The position numbers and the translations under genes were made by a program. A model generated the notes under the pieces. That model was not told where the DNA came from, did not search any database, and saw nothing but the letters and a program-made list of their open reading frames with translations. This document shows, piece by piece, positions 8,102 to 16,240 of a stretch of DNA of 37,422 nucleotides; the stretch's first letter is position 1; each line of letters begins with the position of its first letter. Source of the stretch: Rubripirellula sp. (lineage in GTDB: Bacteria; Planctomycetota; Planctomycetia; Pirellulales; Pirellulaceae); assembly GCA_012270065.1 (NCBI GenBank), contig JAAXJB010000110.1, forward strand, positions 32,836 through 70,257, read 5' to 3'.

Positions 8102-9724
8102 GTGAAGCCAGTGTCAATCCTCCGCCTGTCTATCAAAACAACTCTCATTATCGCCGGACTGCTGGTCAGCGATCTCCAAGCTCAGGAGTCTTCCCAGCGT
8201 CGGAGTGTTCGCAGAAGCGAGCAAGCTGCTCGTGCCAGTTGGCAGCCCACACGCAACCGAGTCCGAAATACGCGTGTCGAGATCCCGGAACTCGCGGGAC
8301 GCGATGCAGTGTCGAAAATCAAACAAGTGCAGGGCGAGGGGATTCCGACTCCTCCTCCGGAAGCGGCAATCTCAATTGTTGCTCCATCAGATTCTGGGCC
8401 ACTTGATGGTCAGATCACTCTTTCACCAGTCTACGAAGGCGAGATCATCGAAGACTTTTCCGGTGACATTGGGTGTGATTCACCGGGCTGTGACTCACCC
8501 GGCTGTGTGGGCTGCGATACGATTGGTTGCGATGGCGGATGTGGTGCAAGTTGTTGCGGAGAGTACTGCAGCGACACTGCCTGGCGTCCCTGTCTGACTC
8601 TCTGCATGCCACAGGATGGTTGGGTTTCTCTTGAATTTCTCGGCTGGTGGCAGGACGGCATGCAACTGCCTCCACTTGTCACCACAAGTGTTGGCTCGGT
8701 TGCACAAAGCGAAGCTGGAGTTCTTGGAGCACCTGCGACAAGAATTCTCAGAGGAGGTGAAGCGTACCACGACGATGCTCTCGACGGAATTCGTCTGCAA
8801 TTCGGCTTGTGGTTGGATAGCTGCCACACCTGGGGTGTGGGTGCGGAGTACTTCAGCCTTTCCACGACTTCGGATTCATTCTCTGCCAGCAGCGATGGCA
8901 GTACCGTTCTTGCACGTCCATTTTTCAACGTGACTGCTGGCAGCGAATTCTCTTCACTGATTTCCTATCCCGGTCAGATCATGGGGAGTGTTGATGTGCA
9001 ATCCGACTCGGAACTGGTCGGCGGCGGAATTCTGTTCCGTCGACTCCGGAGAGCCGAGGAAGGATGCAGCAACTGGTTCCTGTGTGGTTGTCCAGAGCAC
9101 TTCTGCAGCCGCAGCGAATTGCTGTTCGGCTACCGTTATCTTCAGCTGCAAGAGGGAGTGTCGATCATTGAGGACGAAACGACTTTGTCAGGGGCTCCTG
9201 CCTCAGGCATCTTCAGTGTGATCCGTGACAGTTTCCAGACATCAAATCAGTTCAACGGTTTTGACATCGGTTACACCACAAGACGAACTCGTGGATTCTG
9301 GAGCCTCGATACCGGGATCAAGCTCGCGATCGGAGTGACCCATCAAAAGGTGAGAATCGCTGGATCATCAACGATCACCGACAACAGTTCAGGACCTGGT
9401 ACTCCTGTGACTTATGTTGGCGGCCTGTTGGCTCAAAGTACGAACATTGGGACTTACACACAGGACGAGTTCGCTGTTGTTCCCGAGTTCGATCTCAGAA
9501 TCGGGTATCAGATGACTGAACAGTTCAAACTCACTCTCAGCTACACAGCGATCTACTGGTCGAATGTGGTGCGTCCCGGAGATCAAATTGACAGAAACCT
9601 GAATCCTGACCTGTGGCCACCTGTTTTGACTCCTCCGAGTCTTCCGAATCGACCCGAGTTTGCGTTCGATACGACAGACTACTGGGTCCAGGGCTTGAGT
9701 TTTGGCGGCGAGTACCGCTGGTAG
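8102..9724 (+). CDS. BBP7-family outer-membrane beta-barrel protein
   Basis: A planctomycete outer-envelope protein of about 540 aa. After a hydrophobic signal-like segment (about residues 8-28, ending near LQAQE) comes a basic, Pro-rich linker. Next is a very Cys-rich stretch built on repeated GC[DS] units (8471-8579, nine Cys in about 35 residues). Then comes a barrel region with alternating amphipathic strands, opened by WVSLEFLGWW and containing FGYRYLQL, FDIGYTTRR and a C-terminal GLSFGGEYRW. Ending on an aromatic strand is typical of outer-membrane barrels. The overall form matches the BBP7 family of planctomycetes. No ATG precedes the signal segment; GTG at 8102 (or TTG at 8099) is the best start. 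The next gene, on the same strand, encodes a giant surface protein, so the pair may build the cell surface. Confidence 0.8.
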   Translation: MKPVSILRLSIKTTLIIAGLLVSDLQAQESSQRRSVRRSEQAARASWQPTRNRVRNTRVEIPELAGRDAVSKIKQVQGEGIPTPPPEAAISIVAPSDSGPLDGQITLSPVYEGEIIEDFSGDIGCDSPGCDSPGCVGCDTIGCDGGCGASCCGEYCSDTAWRPCLTLCMPQDGWVSLEFLGWWQDGMQLPPLVTTSVGSVAQSEAGVLGAPATRILRGGEAYHDDALDGIRLQFGLWLDSCHTWGVGAEYFSLSTTSDSFSASSDGSTVLARPFFNVTAGSEFSSLISYPGQIMGSVDVQSDSELVGGGILFRRLRRAEEGCSNWFLCGCPEHFCSRSELLFGYRYLQLQEGVSIIEDETTLSGAPASGIFSVIRDSFQTSNQFNGFDIGYTTRRTRGFWSLDTGIKLAIGVTHQKVRIAGSSTITDNSSGPGTPVTYVGGLLAQSTNIGTYTQDEFAVVPEFDLRIGYQMTEQFKLTLSYTAIYWSNVVRPGDQIDRNLNPDLWPPVLTPPSLPNRPEFAFDTTDYWVQGLSFGGEYRW

Positions 9725-9742
9725 GAAAAATTCTGCCGGCAA

Positions 9743-9759
9743 GGCTTGTAACGCAAGCC
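9743..9759 (+). terminator. Hairpin after the BBP7 gene
   Basis: GGCTTG (9743-9748) and CAAGCC (9754-9759) form a 6-bp stem with a 5-nt loop about 20 nt after the BBP7 stop codon. No T-run follows, so it is at best a weak terminator or mRNA 3'-end structure. Confidence 0.3.
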
Positions 9760-9926
9760 GAGGTCAAGCTGGCTGGGCAATCTGTCCGATAAGCAACGAG
9801 AGTGCAGATTCTTGCACCTCGGCAGGGTTGGAATGGCAATTCGTGTTCAGTGCCGTTCTACCCAAGGAACGCGACCGTTTTTAAGGGTCGTCTCGTAATG
9901 GATTCCGGGTTTTACGGACAAATAGC

Positions 9927-12900
9927 ATGGTTTGGCGAAAGATATTCCGCGGCTTGAATCAATCTTCGGCGAAGTCTCTGAAAAACCGTAAGCGGCGCCG
10001 TTTACGCATGGAGTGCATGGAACGGAGGGAATTGCTTGCAACTGATTTGGGGGCAATCACCGGTGTTGCTTTTGTCGATGAGAATAATGACGGCAGCCCC
10101 CTCGGAGATCCACCGGTATTGGTTGATGGTGGTGGCAATCTGGTTTCGCCCGGAACCCCGGGGGCTTCGGGCATCCAGGTCCAACTGTTCCGCGATTCCA
10201 ATGCAAATCTGGTTTTTGACAGTGGGGTCGATACTCTCGTCGGGACGGATATCACCGACCTTCTCGGAAACTATCGCTTCAATAATCTCACCGAAGACAG
10301 ATATTTTCTTCAACAGCAGACCGTCCCTCAGCTGAATACTCCTGTTTCAATCACAGTTGATATCAGTGCAGATGATGCCGATGGTACGCAGGCAGAGTTG
10401 ATCGATGATTACTCGGCGACCAACCAGAGCGTGACGGCTGACAATGCGACACCGAGCAACACGGACATCGCATCGGCGAGTGAAGTGATTGGTGGTGAAC
10501 GTGACATTCAGATCACCAACACGGCTGGTGTTGGGCAGACAACGGTGTTGGTGGATGCAGGAGCAGGAACACTTTCAATCGGTTCCTTAGGAAATGGTGA
10601 GGGTGTCGCGCTGCTGCAGTACGACGGGATCGACGGAAGCATTTCGCTTGATGCAACAGGTTTGGGTGGGGTTTCGTTGACGGGAGACGCTACTGGCACA
10701 CCAGTGGATCCGGCTGCTGGCCTGGTGGTGTTTACACGCTCGGATGCAGCAGGTGAGACCCTTACGATTACAGTTCATTCGGACGGATCGAATTCTTCCA
10801 GTACAACGATTGCTGTCCCGTTGAACCTCACGAATACCGAAGAAACATTTGTTCCATTTTCTGCTTTCAGCGTGGTTTCCGGGACAGGCGCTGACTTCAC
10901 GAATGTCGGGGCCATTGAAGCAACAGTAACTCTCGCAGTCGACAGCGATGTGATTGCTTCGATTGTTGAATCGAGAAGGTCTGGCCTGGTGACAGCGGAC
11001 ATGCCAAACCTGTTGCCAATTGACCTCGGCGGGCAGTTGTTCGACGACAACTCGGTCGGAGGTCAGAACAATGGCATCAAGGACGCACTTGAGGGTGGTT
11101 TGCTGGGTGTTACCGTCAATCTCTATCAGATGGCGGCCGCGGGCGACGTTGTTGATCCCGCCGTTGATACTCCCATTGCGACGACTACCTCGACGACGGG
11201 CGGTGCTTATACCTTTACCAACCTGGATCCCGGTCACTATGCGGTCGTGATTCCCGCTTCGCAGCTGACAGGTGGTGGCGTGCTGGACGGATATTCAAAC
11301 AGCACAGGGAATGATCCTCCGTCAGATCCAGATGATAATGTTGATGGTGTGGATGATGGTTTGACTCTTCCAAGCGGTGATGTGATTTCACAGACGATCA
11401 CGCTCGAGTCAAACAATGAACCGATCAACGACGACGATACCGATCCGAATACCAACACCACCGTCGATTTCGGATTTTTTCCCCAGATTGATCTGGCGAT
11501 CAACAAAGCTCTGAATGTTCCTTTATCCAATGTGATTGCCGGTGGCAACGTGGTCTTTGATTTGACCGTCGATAACCTGGGTGTGAATGACGCAACCAGT
11601 GTCGAGTTGGTAGACGCTTTTCCATCCGGTCTGACCTACACAGGAAACCAGAATGCATCAGGTGCATTCACGGTGAACGCGGTTGGTTCAACCATCACAG
11701 TTGATATGGGGACCCTTCCGGCAGGGACGACTGGGACCATTCAGTTGCTGGCAAGCATTGACAGCAATCAAACGGCTGATATCACGAATACGGCAACCGT
11801 CAGCGCTTTTGAAATTGAAACCGATAATCTCAACAACAGCAGCAGTGAATTGCTTGAGCTGGTGGCTAGTGATCTGTCGATCGTGAAATCGGGGTCCCCC
11901 GATCCAGTTGATGCGGGTAGTACGCTGACCTACACAATGACGGTGACCAATAATGGACCGGATCCCGCCGCGGGAGTCAGCGTAGTTGATACGCTTCCCA
12001 GTGACGTGACCTTTGTATCCGGTGATGTTGATGGGTCATCCGCGGGGGTCAGTTTTGATTCGGGAACAGGCATCCTTACTGCGAACATCGGCGCCATGAA
12101 CAACGGTGATGTGTCCGTTGTTACGGTCAGTGTGACCGTGGGAGCGAACCCATCGAGCACCCTCAGTAACACGGCTACAGTTTCTGCCACACCGAATACC
12201 GATTCCAATCTGACAAACAACTCTTCCAGTGTGAACACTGCGGTCAACAGGTTTGTGGATCTTGGGATCACAAAAGCAGCTGTCGGGACTCCGGTTTCAA
12301 GCCAGAATATCACTTACAGCATGACAGTGACCAATTCGGGCCCAAGTGATGCAGCCGATGTTATCGTTTCAGACACGCTGGTTTCCGACTTGTCCTTTGT
12401 AAGCTTCAATCCTCTGACGTCGGCTGCGACCCATACAATTGCTGGGCAAGACCTGACCATTGACGTTGGTACGCTGGCAGCTGGCGCTTCAGCGACCTTT
12501 GAATTCGTTGCGACGATCGCTGCTTCTGCCGTTGGAACCATTTCCAATACGGCGACCGTATCAACAAGTGATACGGATACGGATCCAGCCAATGACTCGG
12601 CTACAGAGGATTTTGTAACTGATAACCAGATTGACCTGATTCTCGGCAAGAGCGTGGATCTTGCTGCTGCGGTGCCTGGCAGTGACCAGTTGGTTTACAC
12701 ATTCAATGTCAGCCATGACACCGATAGCGTGAGTGATGCCAATACTGTTGTGGTGACAGACACCATCCCGGCAGGGCTAACAGGAGTGGTCATCAATGCA
12801 CCTACGGCGGACAGCACAAACTTTGATCCTGGCACCGGTTTGATAACCGTTCAGTACAATGTTCTTCCCAATGGGCAGACAAGGAATTTCACGCTGACTG

Positions 12901-14162
12901 CAAACATTGATGAAGATGCAACCGGCGTGATCTCCAACAGTGCCAGTATCACCTCCCTTGGAAATGATCTGGATCCGAGCAACGATACTGCAACCGCCTC
13001 AACCACGCTTACCCCTAGTTTTGACGTTGTGGTATCCAAGAGTGCAGATGATCCGAATCTGATTCCAGGGGATACGGTTGTCTATACCGTGACACTCACG
13101 AATTCCGGCCCCAGCACGGCCCCGGGCGTCATTCTTACGGATGTGTTGCCCGCAGGTTTGACATTCGTCTCTGCAACCTTGGACGGGCAGGCAGGTGTTG
13201 AAAGTGGCGGTACGATCACGTTTCCGTCGGTCAATATTGCCAGCGGTGACGTTGCCACTGCCACCATCACGATGACAGTGGACACACTCACAAATGGTGT
13301 TTTGACGAACACGGCAAGTGTGCAGGATTTGTCGTCTGCCGGAGAAACGAACATTGCCAATAACACGTCAACGACTGATGTGACGGTGGTTGCCGAAGCA
13401 GATCTGAGTTTGACAAAAACGGTTTCCGCAGCTGCATCTCAAATCGGCGGTACTCTCACATACGATATCACCGTATCCAATGCTGGTCCGTCTGCTGCGA
13501 CAAATGTTGTTGTTACTGATACGTTGCCAACCGGAGTGACGTTCGTCAGTGGAACAGGACCCGCCGGTGAAGTGCTGAGCGAAGTTGGCGGTGTTGTGAC
13601 GGCCAACATGGCGTCCTTGGCCAGCGGGGCCAGCGGCAATATCTCGATTACGGTGAGTATTGATGCTGGAGCTCCAAGTAGCGTTAGCAATACGGTTGCG
13701 GCGGTTTCTGATGTTGGAGACTCAAACCCGAGCAATGATTCCGCTGTCGCGACAACAACGGTGGATCCAAAAACATCGAGTATATCGGGCTTTGTCTACA
13801 TTGATCGCAACGGCAATGGCATCAAGGATGCAGGAGAATTACCGATTACCGGTGTGGAGGTAACCCTTGAGGGGACTGACTTGTTGGGGGCAATCACCCC
13901 AGTGACCGTGCAAACAGACGCCAACGGTGAGTACGTTTTTGCCTCTCTGGCTCAAGGCACCTACAGCGTCACGGAAACACAGCCAATTCATTACCGGGAG
14001 GGTTTGGTGACGGTCGGGACGGGGGCAACTGCAACGGTCGTCGGTAACAGTTTCACTAATTTGATTCTGGCAGAAAATACCAGCGCGACTGACTTCAATT
14101 TTGGCGAGTTGGCACCGTTGCTTTCAAAGCGATTGTTCATGTCAACTCCACAGTTGAGTTGA
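9927..14162 (+). CDS. Giant surface protein with three SdrD-B-like and six DUF11 repeats
   Basis: A 1411-aa predicted extracellular protein. The N-terminus is very basic and carries RMECMERRELLA, resembling the planctomycete export motif of the form LExRxLLA. An SdrD-B-like (Cna-B type) domain follows with DENNDG (about 41-150), then a Ser/Thr/Gly-rich region (150-360) and a second SdrD-B domain (about 363-450). Six DUF11 repeats start at about residues 521, 647, 775, 901, 1032 and 1158, spaced about 125-131 residues and marked by TVTNxGPS, VxDTLPxG and xNTAxV motifs. A third SdrD-B domain with DRNGNG begins near 1284. Cys is nearly absent and Asp, Thr and Val are abundant, as in adhesins. 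The tail ends FNFGELAPLLSKRLF plus a few residues. No sortase motif is seen. A role in adhesion or cell-wall structure is inferred. Confidence 0.88.
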   Translation: MVWRKIFRGLNQSSAKSLKNRKRRRLRMECMERRELLATDLGAITGVAFVDENNDGSPLGDPPVLVDGGGNLVSPGTPGASGIQVQLFRDSNANLVFDSGVDTLVGTDITDLLGNYRFNNLTEDRYFLQQQTVPQLNTPVSITVDISADDADGTQAELIDDYSATNQSVTADNATPSNTDIASASEVIGGERDIQITNTAGVGQTTVLVDAGAGTLSIGSLGNGEGVALLQYDGIDGSISLDATGLGGVSLTGDATGTPVDPAAGLVVFTRSDAAGETLTITVHSDGSNSSSTTIAVPLNLTNTEETFVPFSAFSVVSGTGADFTNVGAIEATVTLAVDSDVIASIVESRRSGLVTADMPNLLPIDLGGQLFDDNSVGGQNNGIKDALEGGLLGVTVNLYQMAAAGDVVDPAVDTPIATTTSTTGGAYTFTNLDPGHYAVVIPASQLTGGGVLDGYSNSTGNDPPSDPDDNVDGVDDGLTLPSGDVISQTITLESNNEPINDDDTDPNTNTTVDFGFFPQIDLAINKALNVPLSNVIAGGNVVFDLTVDNLGVNDATSVELVDAFPSGLTYTGNQNASGAFTVNAVGSTITVDMGTLPAGTTGTIQLLASIDSNQTADITNTATVSAFEIETDNLNNSSSELLELVASDLSIVKSGSPDPVDAGSTLTYTMTVTNNGPDPAAGVSVVDTLPSDVTFVSGDVDGSSAGVSFDSGTGILTANIGAMNNGDVSVVTVSVTVGANPSSTLSNTATVSATPNTDSNLTNNSSSVNTAVNRFVDLGITKAAVGTPVSSQNITYSMTVTNSGPSDAADVIVSDTLVSDLSFVSFNPLTSAATHTIAGQDLTIDVGTLAAGASATFEFVATIAASAVGTISNTATVSTSDTDTDPANDSATEDFVTDNQIDLILGKSVDLAAAVPGSDQLVYTFNVSHDTDSVSDANTVVVTDTIPAGLTGVVINAPTADSTNFDPGTGLITVQYNVLPNGQTRNFTLTANIDEDATGVISNSASITSLGNDLDPSNDTATASTTLTPSFDVVVSKSADDPNLIPGDTVVYTVTLTNSGPSTAPGVILTDVLPAGLTFVSATLDGQAGVESGGTITFPSVNIASGDVATATITMTVDTLTNGVLTNTASVQDLSSAGETNIANNTSTTDVTVVAEADLSLTKTVSAAASQIGGTLTYDITVSNAGPSAATNVVVTDTLPTGVTFVSGTGPAGEVLSEVGGVVTANMASLASGASGNISITVSIDAGAPSSVSNTVAAVSDVGDSNPSNDSAVATTTVDPKTSSISGFVYIDRNGNGIKDAGELPITGVEVTLEGTDLLGAITPVTVQTDANGEYVFASLAQGTYSVTETQPIHYREGLVTVGTGATATVVGNSFTNLILAENTSATDFNFGELAPLLSKRLFMSTPQLS

Positions 14163-14168
14163 TCTCTT

Positions 14169-14208
14169 CTGCTCTACTACTGGGAGTCGGTGGAATCAAG
14201 TAGAGCAG
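14169..14208. terminator. Hairpin between convergent genes
   Basis: CTGCTCTACT (14169-14178) and AGTAGAGCAG (14199-14208) are perfect 10-bp complements around a 20-nt loop, starting 7 nt after the stop of the giant surface protein. There is no T-run, but the position between two converging genes suits a bidirectional transcript end. A second, smaller hairpin (CGGCCT/AGGCCG, 14247-14266) lies just before the next gene's stop. Confidence 0.45.
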
Positions 14209-14280
14209 GAACAGGATCGGACTCGCTGTCAGCAGAGGGTAGTGTTCGGCCTTCGGGGGGAGGCCGGGCACTGCATGCCC

Positions 14281-14835
14281 TCAGTCTTTTTTGATCACGC
14301 CGAACAGGTGACCGCCCACTTCGTCGTGTTGCCATGTCCCCGAGTAACGATTGGCATGAATCAAAACCCTCGCTCCGAATGTACCCATTCCCGGGATCCA
14401 GAATGCGTCCATGGTGATGACAGGTGTTCCACCTGCCCAAAGTATTTTCAGGTCAAGTGGAACTTCGCTGTCAATGTCCCCGTATTTGATTCGCGCGGTC
14501 AGGCGATACATGTCAGGTTGTGGAAGCTTTTCACACTTACTGATGGTGTAGGCTTCTGGCTTCGGTAATTTGTCCGACTGTCCCTCGATGGTGAAATTGC
14601 CAACGAATTTTGCTCCTGACAGATACTTCGCCAAACGGATTTCTCTGGCCTGTTGATCTTTGCCAGTTTCGTTTGATTCTGTTTCTTTTGAATCGGGAGA
14701 ACCTTCAGAAGTGTTTTCGGTGGGTTTCTCATTTGGCGGAACAGGGGCTTTCGCTTGCTGAGCATGAACACCATGTGCAAGAAGGGTTGAAGCCATGAAG
14801 GCGAACAGGATGTAGCATGTTTTGCTGTAATTCAT
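14281..14835 (-). CDS. Small secreted protein of unknown function
   Basis: A 184-aa protein with a clear signal peptide (residues 1-25, cleavage probably after HGVHA). A Pro/Glu/Ser/Thr-rich, highly charged linker (about 26-65) precedes a compact C-terminal domain of about 115 residues. That domain has alternating strands (FVGNFTIEG, MYRLTARIKYGD, VPLDLKILWAG, ARVLIHANRYSGTWQHD) and ends GGHLFGVIKKD. The shape suggests a small beta-sandwich or lipocalin-like fold, but I do not recognise a family. The ATG at 14835 is preceded by GGAG at about 8 nt, supporting the start. It converges with the giant surface protein gene and stands alone; probably periplasmic. Confidence 0.7.
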   Translation of the reverse strand: MNYSKTCYILFAFMASTLLAHGVHAQQAKAPVPPNEKPTENTSEGSPDSKETESNETGKDQQAREIRLAKYLSGAKFVGNFTIEGQSDKLPKPEAYTISKCEKLPQPDMYRLTARIKYGDIDSEVPLDLKILWAGGTPVITMDAFWIPGMGTFGARVLIHANRYSGTWQHDEVGGHLFGVIKKD

Positions 14836-15388
14836 GTCTGTTTTCTCCGCTGATTGCTCCGGTTTTCACCGTGCAGTGATACGAGTTACCACCAAGGTCG
14901 GTCATGTTTTGATCCTGCGATAGAGTCGACTGCATTTTGGATCATCATCCAGACGAATCTGTTGCTTGAATCTATCGTTCCTACGTGGACTGTTGATCGT
15001 TGCATCTCACTTGCATTCGATCAAGCAGGCACAAATTTTGATGAGTTATTCTGGGATTACACAACGCATTAACTGAGTCGGAATATCAAAACAAAACGAC
15101 GTCACCCACGCAGTATAACGGATTTCGACAGATTGCCTTGGTCAGGCCTGCGATCTGTGTTTGGTTTTAGTAAGCTTGCTGCCGTTGCTGAATTTGGCAT
15201 CAGGTCAGCTTGCTTTGGGAAATGCCCGTCAAGACAGTTGGCGGGATTGACTTGAGTGCCCATTCCAGTTCAATGGCGAAGAGCTGGCATTCGCCGGTTA
15301 TGGAATCAGGCCATGGAATCAAGAAATAAGCTGATACGGGGATGCCTTGGTGTTTTATCGTGAAGGCTGAAGTGAACGTCGAGAGTAA
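14836..15388. other. Intergenic region, no gene recognised
   Basis: About 550 bases between divergent small secreted-protein genes. No open frame with family features, no tRNA and no strong hairpin was noticed. It presumably carries the two promoters. Confidence 0.5.
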
Positions 15389-15853
15389 ATGATGAGTACA
15401 GGAATCATACATTTGAACAAATGGCGACGTTTGATTGGTTGCCATTTGGTGTTTTGCACTTTGCTGTTGGCATTTGGGGGGTGTTCCCAGGAGCAGCAGG
15501 ATGCAGTCCGACAGCGGCGTGATACCCTCTCTGACATCTGGCGATGCTATCGAGACATGAATGCATCGACGGGAGTTCCGCCGGATAGTGCAAGCACATT
15601 GGCTGAGTGGATACTCACGGTTCCTGATACGGTTGGCTACGGGCAGGCCAGCGAGTGTGTTGTCGAGGGGGACGTGATTGTGAACTGGAATGGGAACCTC
15701 ATTTCACCAAACGGGCTCGGTCGCTACGTGTTCGCCTTTGAAGCGGCTACACCGGCGAGAGGAGGTTATGTGGTGATGGGCGACGGTAAAGTCATCAGCA
15801 TGACAGCCAAGCAGTTCGCGAATGCCGATATGCTGCCTGCAAAGTCAGATTGA
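15389..15853 (+). CDS. Small lipoprotein of unknown function
   Basis: A 154-aa protein starting MMSTGIIHLNKWRR, with a hydrophobic stretch and a lipobox-like LLLAFGGC (Cys32), so it is likely lipid-anchored in the envelope. The Phe at the -3 position is not the commonest lipobox residue. The mature part has a short charged helix (about 34-55, QEQQDAVRQRRDTLSDIW), then PPDSASTLAEWIL, a strand-rich central part (VVEGDVIVNWNGNLIS) and a C-terminal GGYVVMGDGKVISMT. No enzyme motif is visible. The ATG follows GAGAG by a few bases, a plausible ribosome-binding site. No operon partner: flanking spaces are 387 bp or more. Confidence 0.68.
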   Translation: MMSTGIIHLNKWRRLIGCHLVFCTLLLAFGGCSQEQQDAVRQRRDTLSDIWRCYRDMNASTGVPPDSASTLAEWILTVPDTVGYGQASECVVEGDVIVNWNGNLISPNGLGRYVFAFEAATPARGGYVVMGDGKVISMTAKQFANADMLPAKSD

Positions 15854-16240
15854 ATCTGCCAGTGGTGTGTTCTGACCATCCTGAGAGTCGTGCGTGTGTT
15901 TGCATGGCGTGGGATCTTGCCCCCATTTCTGTTGAATTCGGGGTATCAGTCTCATGAATCTCAAATTATGGCGGATGTGCAGCGCATCCATGGATTATGC
16001 ACTGGAGCGGTCGTAGCGGTCGCTTGGGATCTGACCGATTTAGGAGACTTGATTGGTCGCCGTGACATTTCTAATCACAAAAACCTTTTCGGTTCAGTGC
16101 CCCTTAGCCGAATACACCACCAGAACGACCGGTGCATTGGCAGGGATCAGCGGCATTAACGCCTCAAAAGCTGAATCACCTTATGCACAGCCGATGGGTT
16201 TGAGCCGGTGGTCAAGATTCCTCCCTGACGCAATAGATCC
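15854..16240. other. Intergenic region, nothing recognised
   Basis: About 390 bases between the lipoprotein gene and the 811-residue orphan, both on the + strand. There is a small repeated GCGGTCG unit near 16006-16021 but no clear gene, RNA or terminator. Confidence 0.45.
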
